In this document: positions 12,068 through 28,699 of the stretch, piece by piece | How positions within the stretch are numbered: the stretch's first letter is position 1 | How the letters are laid out: each line of letters starts with the position of its first letter | Assembly (NCBI GenBank): GCA_011800805.1 | Contig: MPNW01000088.1 | Coordinates: forward strand, 1 to 64,000 | Direction of reading: 5' to 3' | Length of the DNA: 64,000 nt | DNA from: Hirudo medicinalis | Taxonomy: Eukaryota > Annelida > Clitellata > Hirudinida > Hirudinidae | Position numbers and translations under genes: made by a program | Notes under the pieces: generated by a model | Seen by the model: only the letters and a program-made list of their open reading frames with translations | Told to the model about the DNA's origin: nothing | Database searches by the model: none

Positions 12068-12072
12068 ATAAA
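12067..12072 (+). terminator. polyadenylation signal candidate of FAM174 gene
   Basis: AATAAA overlaps the last base of the stop codon; it may serve a very short 3' UTR. Other A-rich signals follow to about 12240. Confidence 0.35.
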
Positions 12073-12706
12073 ATTTGGTAAATTCAACAGTCTATCAACC
12101 ACTCATTTGGAAGACAAACTTCAATCTTAAATACCAATCTCTTATATGTATATTAATAACATTGTAACATTTTTGATGTTCGTCACATTAAAACTTTCAA
12201 AATCATGCAATGTACTAAAACAATTTACACATAAAAATGGCTGGCATTTGTTTATGCTATCATAAATAGCCTGTGGTGTCAAGTCTCAACTAAACTCTGC
12301 ACTCTTTGTGAGAACACCATTTGCACTATTTTTCCTAAATTACAATTAATTCTTGATCACATGTATGTCTACATTTTTTGCAAATTTTTTTTATCCGCAA
12401 AGATTGGATGTGCTGTTATTCAGAAAGGCCGAATAATTTTTTGGGATCTGAAAAAGGAACCCTCCTCACCCTTGATCCATTTGATTGCTAATTGTACGGG
12501 GCTAAATTTCTTGGCAGCATGTAGCATTATGATAACTTCCTCACCACAAAAGAAACATTCTGCATTCATTATTTATAATCAGCCAACTGCTAAAATAAAA
12601 AATGCCAATTTTGCTAAAGAATTTTATTTTGCCAGCATCAAGATGATGTACCCTTATTAATCACCTAGCACTCAGTTAGGACTTTGTAAATTTAAAAAGA
12701 TGGTGA
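12073..12706. other. convergent intergenic space between FAM174 and STOML2
   Basis: Holds the 3' UTRs of both genes. TTTATT at 12623-12628 is the complement of AATAAA, about 80 bases beyond the STOML2 stop, and is its likely polyadenylation signal. A 99-codon plus-strand frame (12361-12660) has no recognisable family and is likely chance. Confidence 0.45.
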
Positions 12707-15700
12707 TCATTGTTCTTTAGCAAGTGAATCTCCAGACTTTTCAACACCCTTGTAGATGGACATTGCCTGAAATAAGCATCATGAATATAATGTATTTTGG
12801 GACAATTTGGAAACCATACAAAATATTCTCAGTGCAATTAGTCGAATTCTCTCACACATGGAATTATCATGAAAATTATTGATTTGTTTTGCTCTAGCAA
12901 GTGTTACTCACGTACCAAAATTTATAGCTAATTTATGATTTTAGTCTTGCATCCTCCAATTTCCTAAAGTGGAAATTTACAACCCATAGATACAAATAAC
13001 TCATTCAATCTACCAGGACAAACTTAGATATAAAGTAAAGCATTTTTTGACAAATTGTGAAATTGTTTGACTTGATTTATATGAACTACTTGTGTTCTAA
13101 ATGTAAAGAAAATAAATAAGAAAGCTATATAAGATTGGGATTAGTGTAATAGGCTAAGTAATGTTTCAGGTGTCAAAGCAACTCCCCAGTCAAATTGCCC
13201 TGGAAATTGATTATCCTAATTAATGAAGTAATAGACTCGTTTTCAATTGGTTTTTGTAAGAAGCACACACAACCAAGCCAAAGAATTAAAAGTGATAAGA
13301 CAAAGACTTCTCACCTGAGTCACCATACTGGCAATATTGCCTGCATCAGAGGATAAGATGATTGTATTATTTTCCTTAGCTAAGTTACCAAAGGCAGCTA
13401 TGTATTTTTCAGCTACAGATACAGAAACTGCATTTTGGCCATTCTGAAATCAAACATCAAGAAATGTCTTTATCATTAGTTCATAGTTAACTCCAGTAAT
13501 TATCTAGACATTACTCATACATCTCAACCAAATAATAATCACACAACCTCCTTGCCTAGAGCCTCTGCAATAACTTTAATAGCTTTGGCCTTTGCTGTAG
13601 CTGTAGCTAATATGGCTTCTGCTTCTCCTGATTAAAAATATAAAATTGTAATTGGATATTAAACAATGTTATACAAGTTGCCTGAAAGCCTTTCATCATG
13701 CATCACTTAATTTTTACCCCTAACCATACAAGTAACTAACTATAACAAAACAAGATGGATTTCACTGAAAATCGATAACACATTCAATGTCCACTTCTCA
13801 AGCATTTTACAGCTGATAATGGAGTTTCACAGTCTGCCTCAATGTTCAAAAACAAAGTCAATAAAGAATAGAATCATTACAGGCAACACCACAAAAAAAG
13901 ATAAATTGCTTTTGAATGTCAATCATTCATAATAAGGAACACCAACATAAACTATTTTTTGAGAACATAGTATATATTCTTAATACATTCATGGTTATCA
14001 TAAGCTATCCTTCCAAACCTTGGGCTTGGTTCATCTGCTCAGCTTTGTAGGCCTCAGATGTCAAAATTCTGGCCTTCTTCTTGCCCTCTGCCACATTTAT
14101 TTCAGCCTCTCTTATGCCTTAAAATTGAACATCATATCACATACGATTAGATGATAACATGAATGTCAACATAATGTTTTATATCATGTGATGCTAAGAA
14201 TGTTTATAAAAATTACATTATATATATATGACCTTCAGACTCCAATACAGCTGCTCTTTTCTTTCTCTCTGCTTCTACCTGCATTTGCATGGCACCCTGG
14301 ATTCTGTCTGGGAGCCCCACATCAACTGTGGTGATGTAATTACGATAATTATTATTGTTACAGCCATTCCCTATAATTATTGTAGTAATCCAGTTATCAT
14401 CCAATAGCATTGATAACGTTGACATAAGCTTTGATTAGCCTATTATTGTTAGGTCGTAGAGGTTATAAAAGAGGGCTTCAAGTTGAAATAATAGTGACTA
14501 AATTTCATATTAACTCTTAATTACTCAAGTTGTGAGTTTTTACATGTGTCGATAATAAATGGAAAGAAAATTTGGAACTGTGTTATTTGCTGCAACAATT
14601 ATAAAATGATAAAGTTTAGGTAATTACAACAAAATAATGCTAAATGGACGACAATAATTGGGATGCTTCAAGATGGTAAAACCCTCAAACAGAATCTAGA
14701 CCAACACAAAAAGAATAGAACTGAACCAGAGAAAGAACAAGATGACAATCAAAGGATCATAAAGTTAAGCAGAGAAGTCTCCATCTAGAGAACAAGTTTA
14801 AGAGAACTTATGAGAGAGCTGAACTAGACTGCAAAGTTTTGCCAAAGAAGATGGTATTGGCCAATAATAGAGTTTTAAATGAGGAATTATTAGCAATAAT
14901 TCTCCAGAAGCAATAGGTAGTTATATTCAAGAGCCAACCAGAAGAATATGTCCTACTGGATGTTCAACAGAGGCAAGATTTGAGAATCATTACAACATGT
15001 TGAACTGACAATACTGATAAGTTCATAGAGGGGGAGGTGTTGTAGTGTAATAATTATCCTACATTCTATAATTAAGTTTAGGTACTTATTATATTGTAAT
15101 ATTATATTCGGAATTTTTTATTATTGTCAATCCCCAATTGGAGAAGTTATTACATTAGTTTAATCATTCCTCTCCAAAGTTGGTCTCTTACTTACTATAG
15201 TTTAGTTTCATTTTAGTTTTTCCTACATTTGTAGTTTTGTTGTAGACAATAAATGAACATAGGAATAATAAGGATAAAAAGTAAGCAAGGACATGTAAGG
15301 ATACAACAAAAAGTTTTTGAAAAACTTACATCACAAATAACTCAATTAAAATAAATGAAGAACTAACGAATTTCATATCTTTTGCAGTCTATGCCCCATG
15401 CTTCAGCTGCTTTGTTTATGGATTCTGATCATTTTAAATACATAAATGTCAAAATATTTTTGCTGACATAAAATGTAATTCTTTCTCACCAACAATAGCG
15501 ATATTCAGAGCCTCTCTTTCTCTAAAGAGGACGTCAAGGTGTATTTTTCCTATCTCTGACCTCATGGCAGTTTTGGCCAGTTGAGTAATGGCATACTCAG
15601 CATCTTCAACTCCATAACTAGCCTACAAAATGAATAAAAAAAAACAGGATGGCATGAATCTAATGCAATTTAAATTGTTGATAAAGATTAATTAAAACAC

Positions 15701-18700
15701 TATCACATTAAAGAACAAGTCTTAAATACATTCATGAACAAATCAATGAGTGGGATGGGGATAATCAAGATTAGAAAAACTTGTGTTTCCATTTAGCCGA
15801 TCTTCTGAGTATCCTACATATCCAAATAGGTTGTGTAGGTGAATATTTAAAACTCTAGCTTAATTAAATATGAATTTTATATCACATATAAATTTATATA
15901 TTATACATCTCCCAAGGTTGGGTACAATTTAATTTAAAGGGTTTCCCTTAATATAACTCCCCTTTGTAAGATAACCGCAACCAAGCATATGAGAAAGTTT
16001 CTCTTCCTTTGTCGGTCAGAATATGGTGAAGACATAGTCAGAACAAAAACCATGATGCAAGACACCCCATAAATTCCTGATAATTCGTTAAATATAAGTT
16101 CAATATTACTCATTTTTATACATAGCATCATTTTGTTGCGATTTGTCCTGTAAAATTTCAAATAAATGTAAACTAGGCTAAATAGCATTTGAGGACCATT
16201 TGAAAATCATGAGGACATCCTCTTATGACTAATAAGACATGAAATTTGATATAGTTACATAATCAAAATGTACTTTGAGTAATTGCATAAATACAAACCT
16301 AATGAGAGTTAAAAACTAATTTGAAGTTTATAAAATTACTATTTTAAAATGGCTTTAGGTAAAATGTTGTCTGACAAGAAGAGGTAGAACACCAAGGCAG
16401 CAAATTACTCACTCAGGAAAATTGCCAAGGAGCTCAATTGATCAAAGACTCATCTAGAACTATTTAAAAGCTCCTGAAGAATGTGGAACAAAAAATAACC
16501 ATGGAAGACCCAAGAAACTGAATATTCATCAGTAAGCATGGCTTAACAGGTAAATTTTCAGCAAATCAAATTAGAAATTAACTTGGTATTTGTAAAAGTA
16601 GTGTTAAGTTATTTAATACCTAGTTGTATTTTATGAAATGAGAAAATACTTAAGATTCCAGCTCTTAAAAACCATCATACATTGGCTAGAGTGGAATGGA
16701 AATACAAACCAAGCTACCCAACAGAGACATTTGGAGCAATATTTTTCCAGATGAGAGTAAATTTAACATTGATGGGCCTGATGGTCATCAGTTCTACTAA
16801 CTAAATGATATAATGACTAAATCATATTTTTTGGCCGAAATCATGGAGCAATTGATCATTTGAGGAGGAATTTCCAGTGAGAGACCAACCGAATTGGCCT
16901 TTCTGGACGGGAGAAAAGTTGAACTTTTCTTCAGTAGATTACATCAAAGTATTAGAAGATCATCTCCTGTCTTTTGGGAAATCTTATTATGGAGGAAATG
17001 TTATTTTCTAGCAAGATTGCTCTGATATATACTTCCAAGAAATTTTCCAGAGTAGAAAGTTATGAGTTGGCTAGCCTGTTCCCCACTTAAATATTACTGA
17101 AAATGTCTGAGGAATGTTATCAATACTGGTTTGCAACAATATAAGAAAGTTCCACTCCCAAATCTGGAAAATGCCATTAAAAGAACCTAGAAAGAACTGG
17201 ATGGAAAATTTGTAAAAACTTTAATAAAATCAATGGACAACAGATGTTTCAAAGTTATTAAGAATAAAGGAAACATTATTTCCTGTTAACAAATTTATTT
17301 CCTTGCTTTAGATGAGTTTGTCATTTTTCAGTGATTTTTTTAAATTTTCAGTTATTTTTTTTTATCTTTCATTGTTATTGAGCATTGCAAAATTATGTTT
17401 TCTGAATTAATACATAAAAAAATTTCAACAAAAATTCCAGTGATAATCACTGGAAACTAAAATCTTGTAACACATTCCCACAAATTTTATTGAGTTACCA
17501 TGAAATTATGAAGTGACCTTGTGGTTTCTGTTCTGACTGTATTATCTCAGAGACTTGAAATGGTGGAATATCAACTTGAACATGATTTAATTGCAAATAG
17601 TTTTAGCTAGTTGAGGAAAAACAAAATACGATATCAGATGTTTCCGTCTTTATCCAAGATGCTGTTGATCTATACTTATGGGTTATTCAATTTTTCCAAT
17701 TGCCCATAACTTGATTGTAGATTTTTACATTTAGTTCTATAAATTACTAATGCCCTCAACAAAAGAAGTTGCAATGAAAAATCACCAAACAAAAAACGAC
17801 AATATCTTAAAGAACCAAATCACACAGAAAAAATAGAAATTTGCTTACTTTGTAAGGATCAACAACTTTCACGTATAAAACCCCATCAATCTCAAGGTTA
17901 ACATTATCTGAGGACAAAAAGTGAGCAACGTTTATTAGTGTGCAAGTATTCTACATCATCAATAACTTTATTGATCTAATACAGAGGTCTCCAAAGTTGT
18001 TTAACCAAGGGCCACATTGCTGACTCCTGAAGTCTCAGTATATAAAATTAAAATGGTTAACTACTGCAAGATACATGAAACTGGTGAATTTCTGACAAAA
18101 TTATATCAAACTCAGTTCAAAGTTTATGGTTCTTATAATAAGTAAGGATTTTAAATATTCATCAGATCTGTAGCAAGATTTCACAAGATACTTTAATTTT
18201 TGAATTTAAGAAATGAACCGCTCATCAGATTTTAATAAGAGTTTCATGTTTCCCATTTTTTTTATTTTGTTGTGGCCCTCGAAGGTCTCTAATCTAAGTC
18301 GCAGGCCATACTTTGGAGACCCCTGATCTAGAAGATCGCACTGTATTTGCTTCCAACCATTAAGAACTCCTGGTTATCCATAACAAATGAGACATCTTCC
18401 TAATTTTAACGACTATCGCTTAACAACTGTTTTAAACAGCTATCTAATAATCAACCAACAACTAAATCATAATCAAAAACAAAACAAACCAGTTGTAATA
18501 GCACTTTGTTTTGGAATGGCTATGGCAAGTTCTTTTAGGCTTTGCACATACTTGATTGTGTCCACAAATGGAATGAGAAAGTTGAGGCCCTTAACATTTC
18601 AATTCAATGACTTATTTAAAGTTATGTGTTAAAACCAGATTTAAATTTGCCACAATACATTAAGTAAAAACTCACAGGCTCCAGAACTTTGTAAAATTTT

Positions 18701-19037
18701 CCAAATCTTTCTGTGACCCAAGCTTCTTGTTGGGGTACAAACAAGATAGAAGTATTTATTGGGTGCCCAGATCTATGTCTGCTTTGATGAAAAGCAATGC
18801 TTGACAAAAAGCTTGCACGAGGCTAAAATTATTCAAGGACTGTTAGCAAGCTACATCATGAATTTATTGTCAGTAACAACGTTGAAATTTCATCACCCTT
18901 GTATCACATCAGAAGTATCGTCATCAAAACTACTTCTGATTAAATAAAAAAAAAACTAAGAATGTCAAACAGGAGCGACAACCACAGGGGAACCCAACCT
19001 GATACAAAAGCTGATGGATTCTCGTCAAGGCCCTCAT
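12707..19037 (-). CDS. STOML2: Stomatin-like protein 2, mitochondrial (SPFH/prohibitin family), 11 exons
   Basis: Coding exons, 5' to 3' on the minus strand: 18999-19037, 18676-18822, 18490-18589, 17849-17907, 15492-15622, 15368-15424, 14233-14325, 14019-14117, 13548-13627, 13315-13443, 12707-12766. The product is about 331 residues (human about 356). It starts with a basic, Ser/Arg-rich presequence (MRALTRIHQLLYQ, PRASFLSS) typical of mitochondrial import. The SPFH domain follows: ILFVPQQEAWVTERFGKFYK, GLNFLIPFVDTIKYVQSLKE, NVNLEIDGVLYVKVVDPYK, ASYGVEDAEYAITQLAKTAM. Next come the helical segment MQMQVEAERKKRAAVLESEG and the C-terminal NNTIILSSDAGNIASMVTQ. Known SLP-2 binds cardiolipin and prohibitins in the inner membrane and organises respiratory complexes and proteases. 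All junction codons restore family residues. My base count of exon 15492-15622 is uncertain by two, so its exact limits and frame need checking. Introns carry an LTR and a Tc1 relic. Confidence 0.93.
14640..15308 (+). mobile_element. truncated LTR retrotransposon in a STOML2 intron (3' LTR 15038-15308)
   Basis: The 271-base LTR starts TGTTGTAGTG and ends GGATACAACA, with matching TGTTGTA/TACAACA termini and AATAAA at 15248-15253. A polypurine tract (AGAGGGGGAGG) directly precedes it, as in the 3' end of Ty3/gypsy-like elements. About 400 bases of internal sequence to the left are broken by stops, and I recognise no domain there. I do not see the 5' LTR. The element lies antisense to STOML2. 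Confidence 0.6.
16340..17300 (+). mobile_element. Tc1/mariner transposon relic in a STOML2 intron
   Basis: The plus strand holds a broken transposase. It opens MALGKMLSDKK, then SLRKIAKEL (helix-turn-helix), then W.NIFFSDESKFNIDGPDGH with the first catalytic Asp, later YYGGNVIF.QD with the second, and HLNITENV for the last acidic position (E). More than ten stops and frame changes make it inactive. It is inserted antisense to STOML2. The TIR borders could not be fixed by eye. Confidence 0.75.
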
Positions 19038-19592
19038 CGCCGTCTTTCAACCCAAAGCACGCAACAACGATAATACAAGAAACTCCTGCAAGGAATGCTT
19101 TTGCCTTTATAGCGACAAACTCAATGTTCGGCTAGCACCGCCTATATTGTTCCATCCAATCAGGAAATAAGTTAATGTATATTAATGTGATAAAATCACA
19201 TCAAATAATTCCGACATATCAAAGTTAAATAATCGTACGACATTAAGTATATATTTATTGTAACTTAAAAAAATAAAAACGCTGCTTTCATTTGTTGTAA
19301 AGGACTATTTAGACTGAGCAAGAGGTTAGTCAGGCTTATGTGTTTTCTGTTATTTTTAGGCAACATTTAAAATTAGATTGACAATTTTATATAAATTAGT
19401 TACCGTAAAAATATTATTGGAGTTGCAGGAGTTGTTGTCATTATTTTTAAAATGTTTAAGTATGAACTTATTCTTATTAATATTCCAATTATATTTGACT
19501 TCAAGACGGGAGTTGCCGGATAAACACGTGGTGAGCGATATTCTGTTGGGGATCACCGTGGTAGGTGCTTGGTAAGCGTCTTGTCCGCGAAA
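19038..19592. promoter_or_regulatory. shared 5' region between STOML2 (-) and NSUN5 (+)
   Basis: About 555 bases separate the two start codons, which point away from each other. A CCAAT box in a good context (CATCCAATCAGG, CCAAT at 19156-19160) lies about 120 bases upstream of the STOML2 ATG. No TATA box stands at a convincing place for either gene. A shared, bidirectional promoter is inferred from the spacing. Confidence 0.5.
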
Positions 19593-23752
<4,160 letters not shown>

Positions 23753-24913
23753 AGTAAAACTAAATTTTTGTAGTCTGTTTGACGAGGGATGGCTTTGACA
23801 TCTTGTGAGTCATCGTATTAGGTTAACTCAAAATGTATTGCATTCCTGTATGCTATGGCAAGGGCAAAATAGGTTGTCTTAATGCCTGTGAGGGAGAGCC
23901 CTGGATTTAGTCTGACTCGAATACATAAGATACTGAAAATATCGGCTTATTTTCACGCTCGAAAGTAATGAGGTCGTTTAACCGGTTGCGGGGGTAAAGT
24001 TGCTATATGGGTATATTATTAGGGCTTAAATCCTATCTTTATTCTGTTGTAATTCTGTTCATTTTTAGAGAATTTACAAGCAAGAATATCTCTAGCTTGG
24101 AGATTCTAGGTTTTTTTTTTGAGGAAATCAGGTTGCGATGAAAAAGCCATAAACGGCGAGTTTTTTTTATTTCCAAAAGGTGATTAAATTGAACGCACTA
24201 TCTACTTCATCATAACAGTTTCACCATTGAGAGGATCCAAACACTTACTATACATTTTTCGAGCTTGGACTCATCCTAGTAGTTTTTACCTTAGATCAAT
24301 CTTTCGACACTATTTTGTCTACTGTGGTGTTGGTTTTGTTATTATTTGTCTAAGTAAATAAAAATATTCGGAAATAAATCTTTATTAGGTGCACCTAATT
24401 AAAATTCGAATTCAAATATGGATAAATTAAAATTTTCTCAAAAATCTAAATATCTGGGCACGAAATCCTTCAAAACATTTGCATTATGTGGCTTTCCAAG
24501 GTGGTATAGACTGCAGCCTTGGGTTGCGAAATATGACGACATGAATATATATACATTATATATATAATTTCTTTTTATCATAGAATGCAAGATCGCAGCC
24601 CTTCTAATTTGCAATAAATTTTCTATAAAATTATCAAATCTTCACATCTTACAGAGTAACCATTCTCTTCATCTTGTTAAATATTACACTTATTTGTTGA
24701 CTATTATGGATATTTAAATGAAACTCGTTAACCGGGGACGGACGTCATTTTCAACTTTTTCCAGGGGGGAAAACCCTCTTTCAACCCTTCCCGATAAAGA
24801 TTGTTTTAAAGCTTCTCATCACCACTTCCGACTCCGTTACGCACATTAAAATCACTAAAATCGTTTTTGTAAAAAGCTTTTCAAACAAGTATTTTAATCG
24901 TTTTGTTAAAAAG
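23753..24913. other. NSUN5 3' UTR and intergenic DNA
   Basis: AATAAA spans the NSUN5 stop and may serve as poly(A) signal. The remainder is AT-rich with TATATA runs near 24545-24565. No coding signal was found. Confidence 0.4.
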
Positions 24914-25373
24914 TAGGGCTGCGAACGATTAAATTTTTCTTGATCGATTAATCGATTAAATTAGATCAAATATAACGCACATAAATTCTTCTTCTTGTAA
25001 CGTGGATTTAAGGCCATAGCCATTTGAAATGTTGGCAAAGCATCAATGCCTTCAATTCTGTTCGTGAAGTCATTAAACTTTCTTATGCTCTGCTAACTTC
25101 TCTTTGTACATCTATCTCAGCAATCACAGTGTCGATTGTATGTTGACTGGCCTTTGTTGTAGGTCTGTTTTTGAAGAGCAGTCCGTAAGCACTGTCCGTA
25201 GTCCATCATCTGAAATGCTTAACTTCCACGTTGTTTTCAGTACTCACCATTGCTGTTTACTTTGTTCTAACTAAATAACAATGATAATGCGGGGAAAAGT
25301 AAGCAACTAAAAAGAGGGCTATTACACAATTACACAATAATCGATTAATTAATCGATTATTTCCGCAGCCCTA
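24914..25373. mobile_element. non-autonomous hAT element, 460 bp, with 8-bp target duplication
   Basis: The left end TAGGGCTGCGAACGATTA and the complement of the right end, TAGGGCTGCGGAAATAATCG, are inverted repeats. The 8 bases TTAAAAAG flank both ends exactly (24906-24913 and 25374-25381), the target duplication size of hAT transposons. Inside is about 350 bases of weakly coding-like sequence with no full transposase. A related fragment is at 7334-7500. Confidence 0.8.
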
Positions 25374-25381
25374 TTAAAAAG

Positions 25382-26014
25382 CTTTATAAATGTTTCATAA
25401 AGCCAACACAATATTTACATCTTCACATGTAAAGATTTTTGTTAAAATAAAGGATAACGTTTTTATTTTAAACGACTAAAGTCGAAAAAAACCTAATTCA
25501 ATATATATATTTTTGGCATCGTCTTGGAGAGGTAATTGCAAGATCACTCAGTCACTGTTTTCACTTAATCTGTTTCTGAGATATGTCTTCACGCAGCTAA
25601 AAAAAAGCGCTCTATTTCCAATGAAGTCACAGGCAATGTCAGGACAAGATAAAAAATTTTTAAGATATCTCTAAAACCCTTTGGAGGATGATTCAAGCAT
25701 TTCCGAGTTTCGCTGGTGGTCATGGGTGATGCCTTTTTCCCACATTGTTCGTCATATATCTGCAATATATTAATGTATTGTTGAATAAAAGCAAAATATC
25801 AATTTTTGTCCATCTCTAAGCCGACGCCGGTAAACATTCCCTGCCACAGTTCCTAGTCGGAGGGTCCAAACCAAAGCAAGGCATTTAACGAGGCATTTGG
25901 AGGGATTTTAAGACTCCTCTCTGGATTCTGGATGGACTTCAAAAGTTCATTCCAATCATCTTTCCCGCTTTGTTATTTAGTTAATTTTCTAGTACATGTA
26001 TGAAAAGGTGAGGC
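25382..26014. other. intergenic, no feature seen
   Basis: AT-rich with short TATATA runs; nothing coding. Confidence 0.4.
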
Positions 26015-26854
26015 CAGTGGCGTAGCAAGGGGGTCATCATTTTGACGGGGTGCGTAAAAAATAAAAAAAAATAGAACAAACGGCCGCCTTCCCAGAGTTT
26101 CTGCTGCCACACTTAGATCTTTCGAAATGTGTCCATTGAAGAGTTAGATTTCGATTTGGCACCGGGTCAAAATCTCAACCCAAAATATTAACCAAAAAAC
26201 TCTGATACTTGATTTACTTGTGTTGATTTTAAATAAGTTAACTTGTATGCCAAATCAAGTTAACATTTCTGCAAAACGACTATTAAAGAAGAGCGGCACA
26301 ATCCCTTGGTGTGTCAAACCAGCTCATGCAATCAACCTTGGAAGGAAGCAAATGGTTGTCCTAAAACTTGTTCAGAATGATTATTTAGGCATCTATTCAG
26401 ATAAGTAAAACAAATAACTATTGAAAGAAATAAAGCTTACACTAATCAAACTCACCGAGATGCTTGCGAATCCAAGAATTTACTCTTAAAAAGATTTTTC
26501 AATACAACAATAAAAGTCGCGAATGAACGTAGTACCAGAAAGTTGATGAAAACAGAATGCACGAACAATATGCTATGGTCTCGGAATAGTTCCATATATA
26601 TTCTTCTGATCAAAAGAAATCACTGGACGATCTGAGGAGGCGTGAATTGATGAGGGTCTGGTAAGGTGATTCTCTTCGATGTGTAACTCGCATATGTTTA
26701 TCAATCGATGCGCCATACCAAATGCCAAATTGAAAATCTAACTTTAAATGGACACATTTCGAAAGGTCTAAGTGAGGCAGCAAAAACTCTGGAGGTCAGA
26801 GGCCGTTTTTCTATTTTTTACGTACCCTTTCAAAACCCCTTTGCTACGCCACTG
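26015..26854. mobile_element. 840-bp element with long (~140 bp) terminal inverted repeats
   Basis: Both ends begin CAGTGGCGTAGCAA. The inverted repeats continue over roughly 140 bases, with matching blocks TGCGTAAAAAATA / TACGTAAAAAATA, CAGAGTTT.TGCTGCC, CTTTCGAAATGTGTCCATT and TTAGATTT. The 62-codon frame inside (26220-26408) is not recognised. No target duplication was obvious. CAGTGGCGTAGC ends are common in animal DNA transposons, but the superfamily is undetermined. Confidence 0.7.
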
Positions 26855-26869
26855 TTCTTAAAGGATCTT

Positions 26870-27965
26870 GATCACGGATATTGGTGGTTTTCCAATGTTT
26901 TCCAAAGGAGTTGATGTGGCACTGACCCATAAGCGTTCTCGAAGTCAAGCCATACGACATATAAGCTTAAGCGGTTCGTCCTTGCTTGCTGAATTGATTC
27001 CCAGATTATGGTAGTGTGCTCAATACACCCCTGCACGCCTGGCACTCCGCATTTCTGGATTGTTGAGTCAATGTATCGGTTGGACATTACGTACTAAGTG
27101 AGCCTTGATGCCAGGATCGTAAAGAGCACTTTTCCTTCCACATTGAGCAGCGAGATTGATCTAAACTGAGTCAAGCTTCGGGAATCTTACTCCTTGGGTA
27201 TGTACACACCTTCTGCCCGCTTCCATCACTTGTACGTTCTTGATGCTCCTCTAGTTCTGACTGATCCACTTTTAATACACCCGACTTTGGAGGGTCGAGC
27301 AATGATTTCCCAAATCTGTACGGGTCCTTGAAGAAATTTTGTCTTGCTCGCCTTCTTTCATACTTCTTAATTCTGGCATTCTCTGCTCGGCAAAGATCCC
27401 TGGCTCGCCTCTTGACATCACTCCGTAGCTCCGCTAGACCATCCTTTCAATTTCATCAGCAACCTTCCAGCAACGTCGAAGTACTTTCTTTTCCTTCCTG
27501 AGAGTTGCACGTTCTCTCTGCCTTCTTGATGGTTTCGGCTCGCTTGGGCGCTTGATCTGGGGCCGAACTTTCCAAGACTTGTTTGATAGATGAATTCTGT
27601 AACTGATGTTATTGAAGATTCCTTTTTCATCATCTTCCTCAGACCTTGTCCAAGTGCTTTGTCCAACTCTTGCCACTTCTCCTCCTTGCTGGAGGGAAAC
27701 TTTATCCATTGCTTTGGAGGGCTCCAATGGGGGACCGAAGCTGTGATTCAGGGCTGTGGTTGTCTTCCGGCCTGATCGGCTATTCGACGTTTCACCTGTC
27801 CGCTTTCCAGGGGCAGCACGATTTTTCAGTACATTTGAACAGCCCTTCTTGCTGCAGTGGATCTTTAAACCTTTCTCCGTTCTGAACAGTCTCCAGCAGC
27901 ACACTTACACTCTGGCATACTATTGTCCAAGGCAGATTCCAAATTCAAAATCCGAGTTAAAGCCG
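26870..27965 (-). mobile_element. R2-like non-LTR retrotransposon fragment (zinc finger and part of reverse transcriptase)
   Basis: Minus strand, 5' to 3' with falling coordinates: a zinc-finger-like RTEKGLKIHCSKKGC (about 27870); a basic region with SRRQRERATLRKEKKVLRR; then CRAENARIKKYERRRARQ, FFKDPYRFGKSLLDPPKSG; and the polymerase start GVYIPKE, LTQFRSISLLNVEGKVL, GCIEHTTIIWESIQQA, and VVWLDFENAYGSVPHQLLWK. The last holds the first catalytic Asp of the reverse transcriptase. The remaining polymerase and the endonuclease are absent. Stops and a frameshift make it dead. The order and the zinc finger fit the R2/NeSL group, whose endonuclease is restriction-like. Confidence 0.7.
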
Positions 27966-28099
27966 TGTCGATTACCATGATGTCATTTGAGGACTCGTCA
28001 TTCTCCCCCTCTTTTCGACAGGAGTCCTGGGGGCATATCACATTTGTACACTACTGTATTGCAAAAAATATTTTTTTGAATTTTATAATTGCAACAATT

Positions 28100-28690
28100 A
28101 TCTTTGGATCCAGGACGTCGACCGGAGGAGCACCATATCACCTACGTTTTGCTGGCGTTCAATTGGAGACTGATGAACATCCAGTCAGAAAGGCATTCCA
28201 TTTGGTCTGGCTGGCAGTGACCGTAGATCTGCGTGTCATCAGCGTACATATGGCTTTCAAGTCCATGTGCCCGAATGACACTCTCAAGTTCAGCCGTGTA
28301 CATCGAGAAAAGGAGTGGACCCAGAACGGAGCCTTGGGGCGCTCCGCATGTTATAGAGGTAGAGGACGACGCTGGTTTTCCATAATCGACAGAGAACGAC
28401 AACGGTCGGCTAGGAACGACCGAAACCATGGAAGGGCACAACCCATGAAGCCAAACGACATTTCTAGTCGTTCTAAAAGAATGCCATGATTGACAGTGTC
28501 AAAAGCTGCAGATAAGTCGAGAAGAACAAGCAGCGACATGCCAGCGGCGCTTAGAAGATCCGACGACACTCGTAGAACAGCAGTTTCGGTAGAATGATGC
28601 TGACAATAGGCGGACTGATGTTCAGGAAGGAGGTTATAACAATTTAGATGACCCACTACCGAGCACGAGACGTTCCAAAAGCTTTGAGAA
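28100..28690 (-). mobile_element. L2/CR1-like reverse transcriptase fragment
   Basis: Two overlapping minus-strand frames join by a frameshift. The first (28656-28351) reads LLPEHQSAYCQHHSTETAVL, LLVLLDLSAAFDTVNHGILL and WFRSFLADRCRSL. The second (28441-28142) reads ITCGAPQGSVLGPLLFSMYT and HMYADDTQIYGHC, with the YADD catalytic box. This is the core of a CR1/L2/jockey-type polymerase. Upstream endonuclease and downstream tail are missing here. Confidence 0.8.
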
Positions 28691-28699
28691 GACAGAGAG

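Noticed and set aside
12361..12660. 99-codon plus-strand frame in the convergent space between FAM174 and STOML2
   Set aside because: No family recognised, no splice or start context, and it overlaps the expected STOML2 3' UTR.
27590..28489. Plus-strand frames of up to 188 codons
   Set aside because: They are antisense shadows of the R2-like and L2/CR1-like coding remnants on the minus strand.
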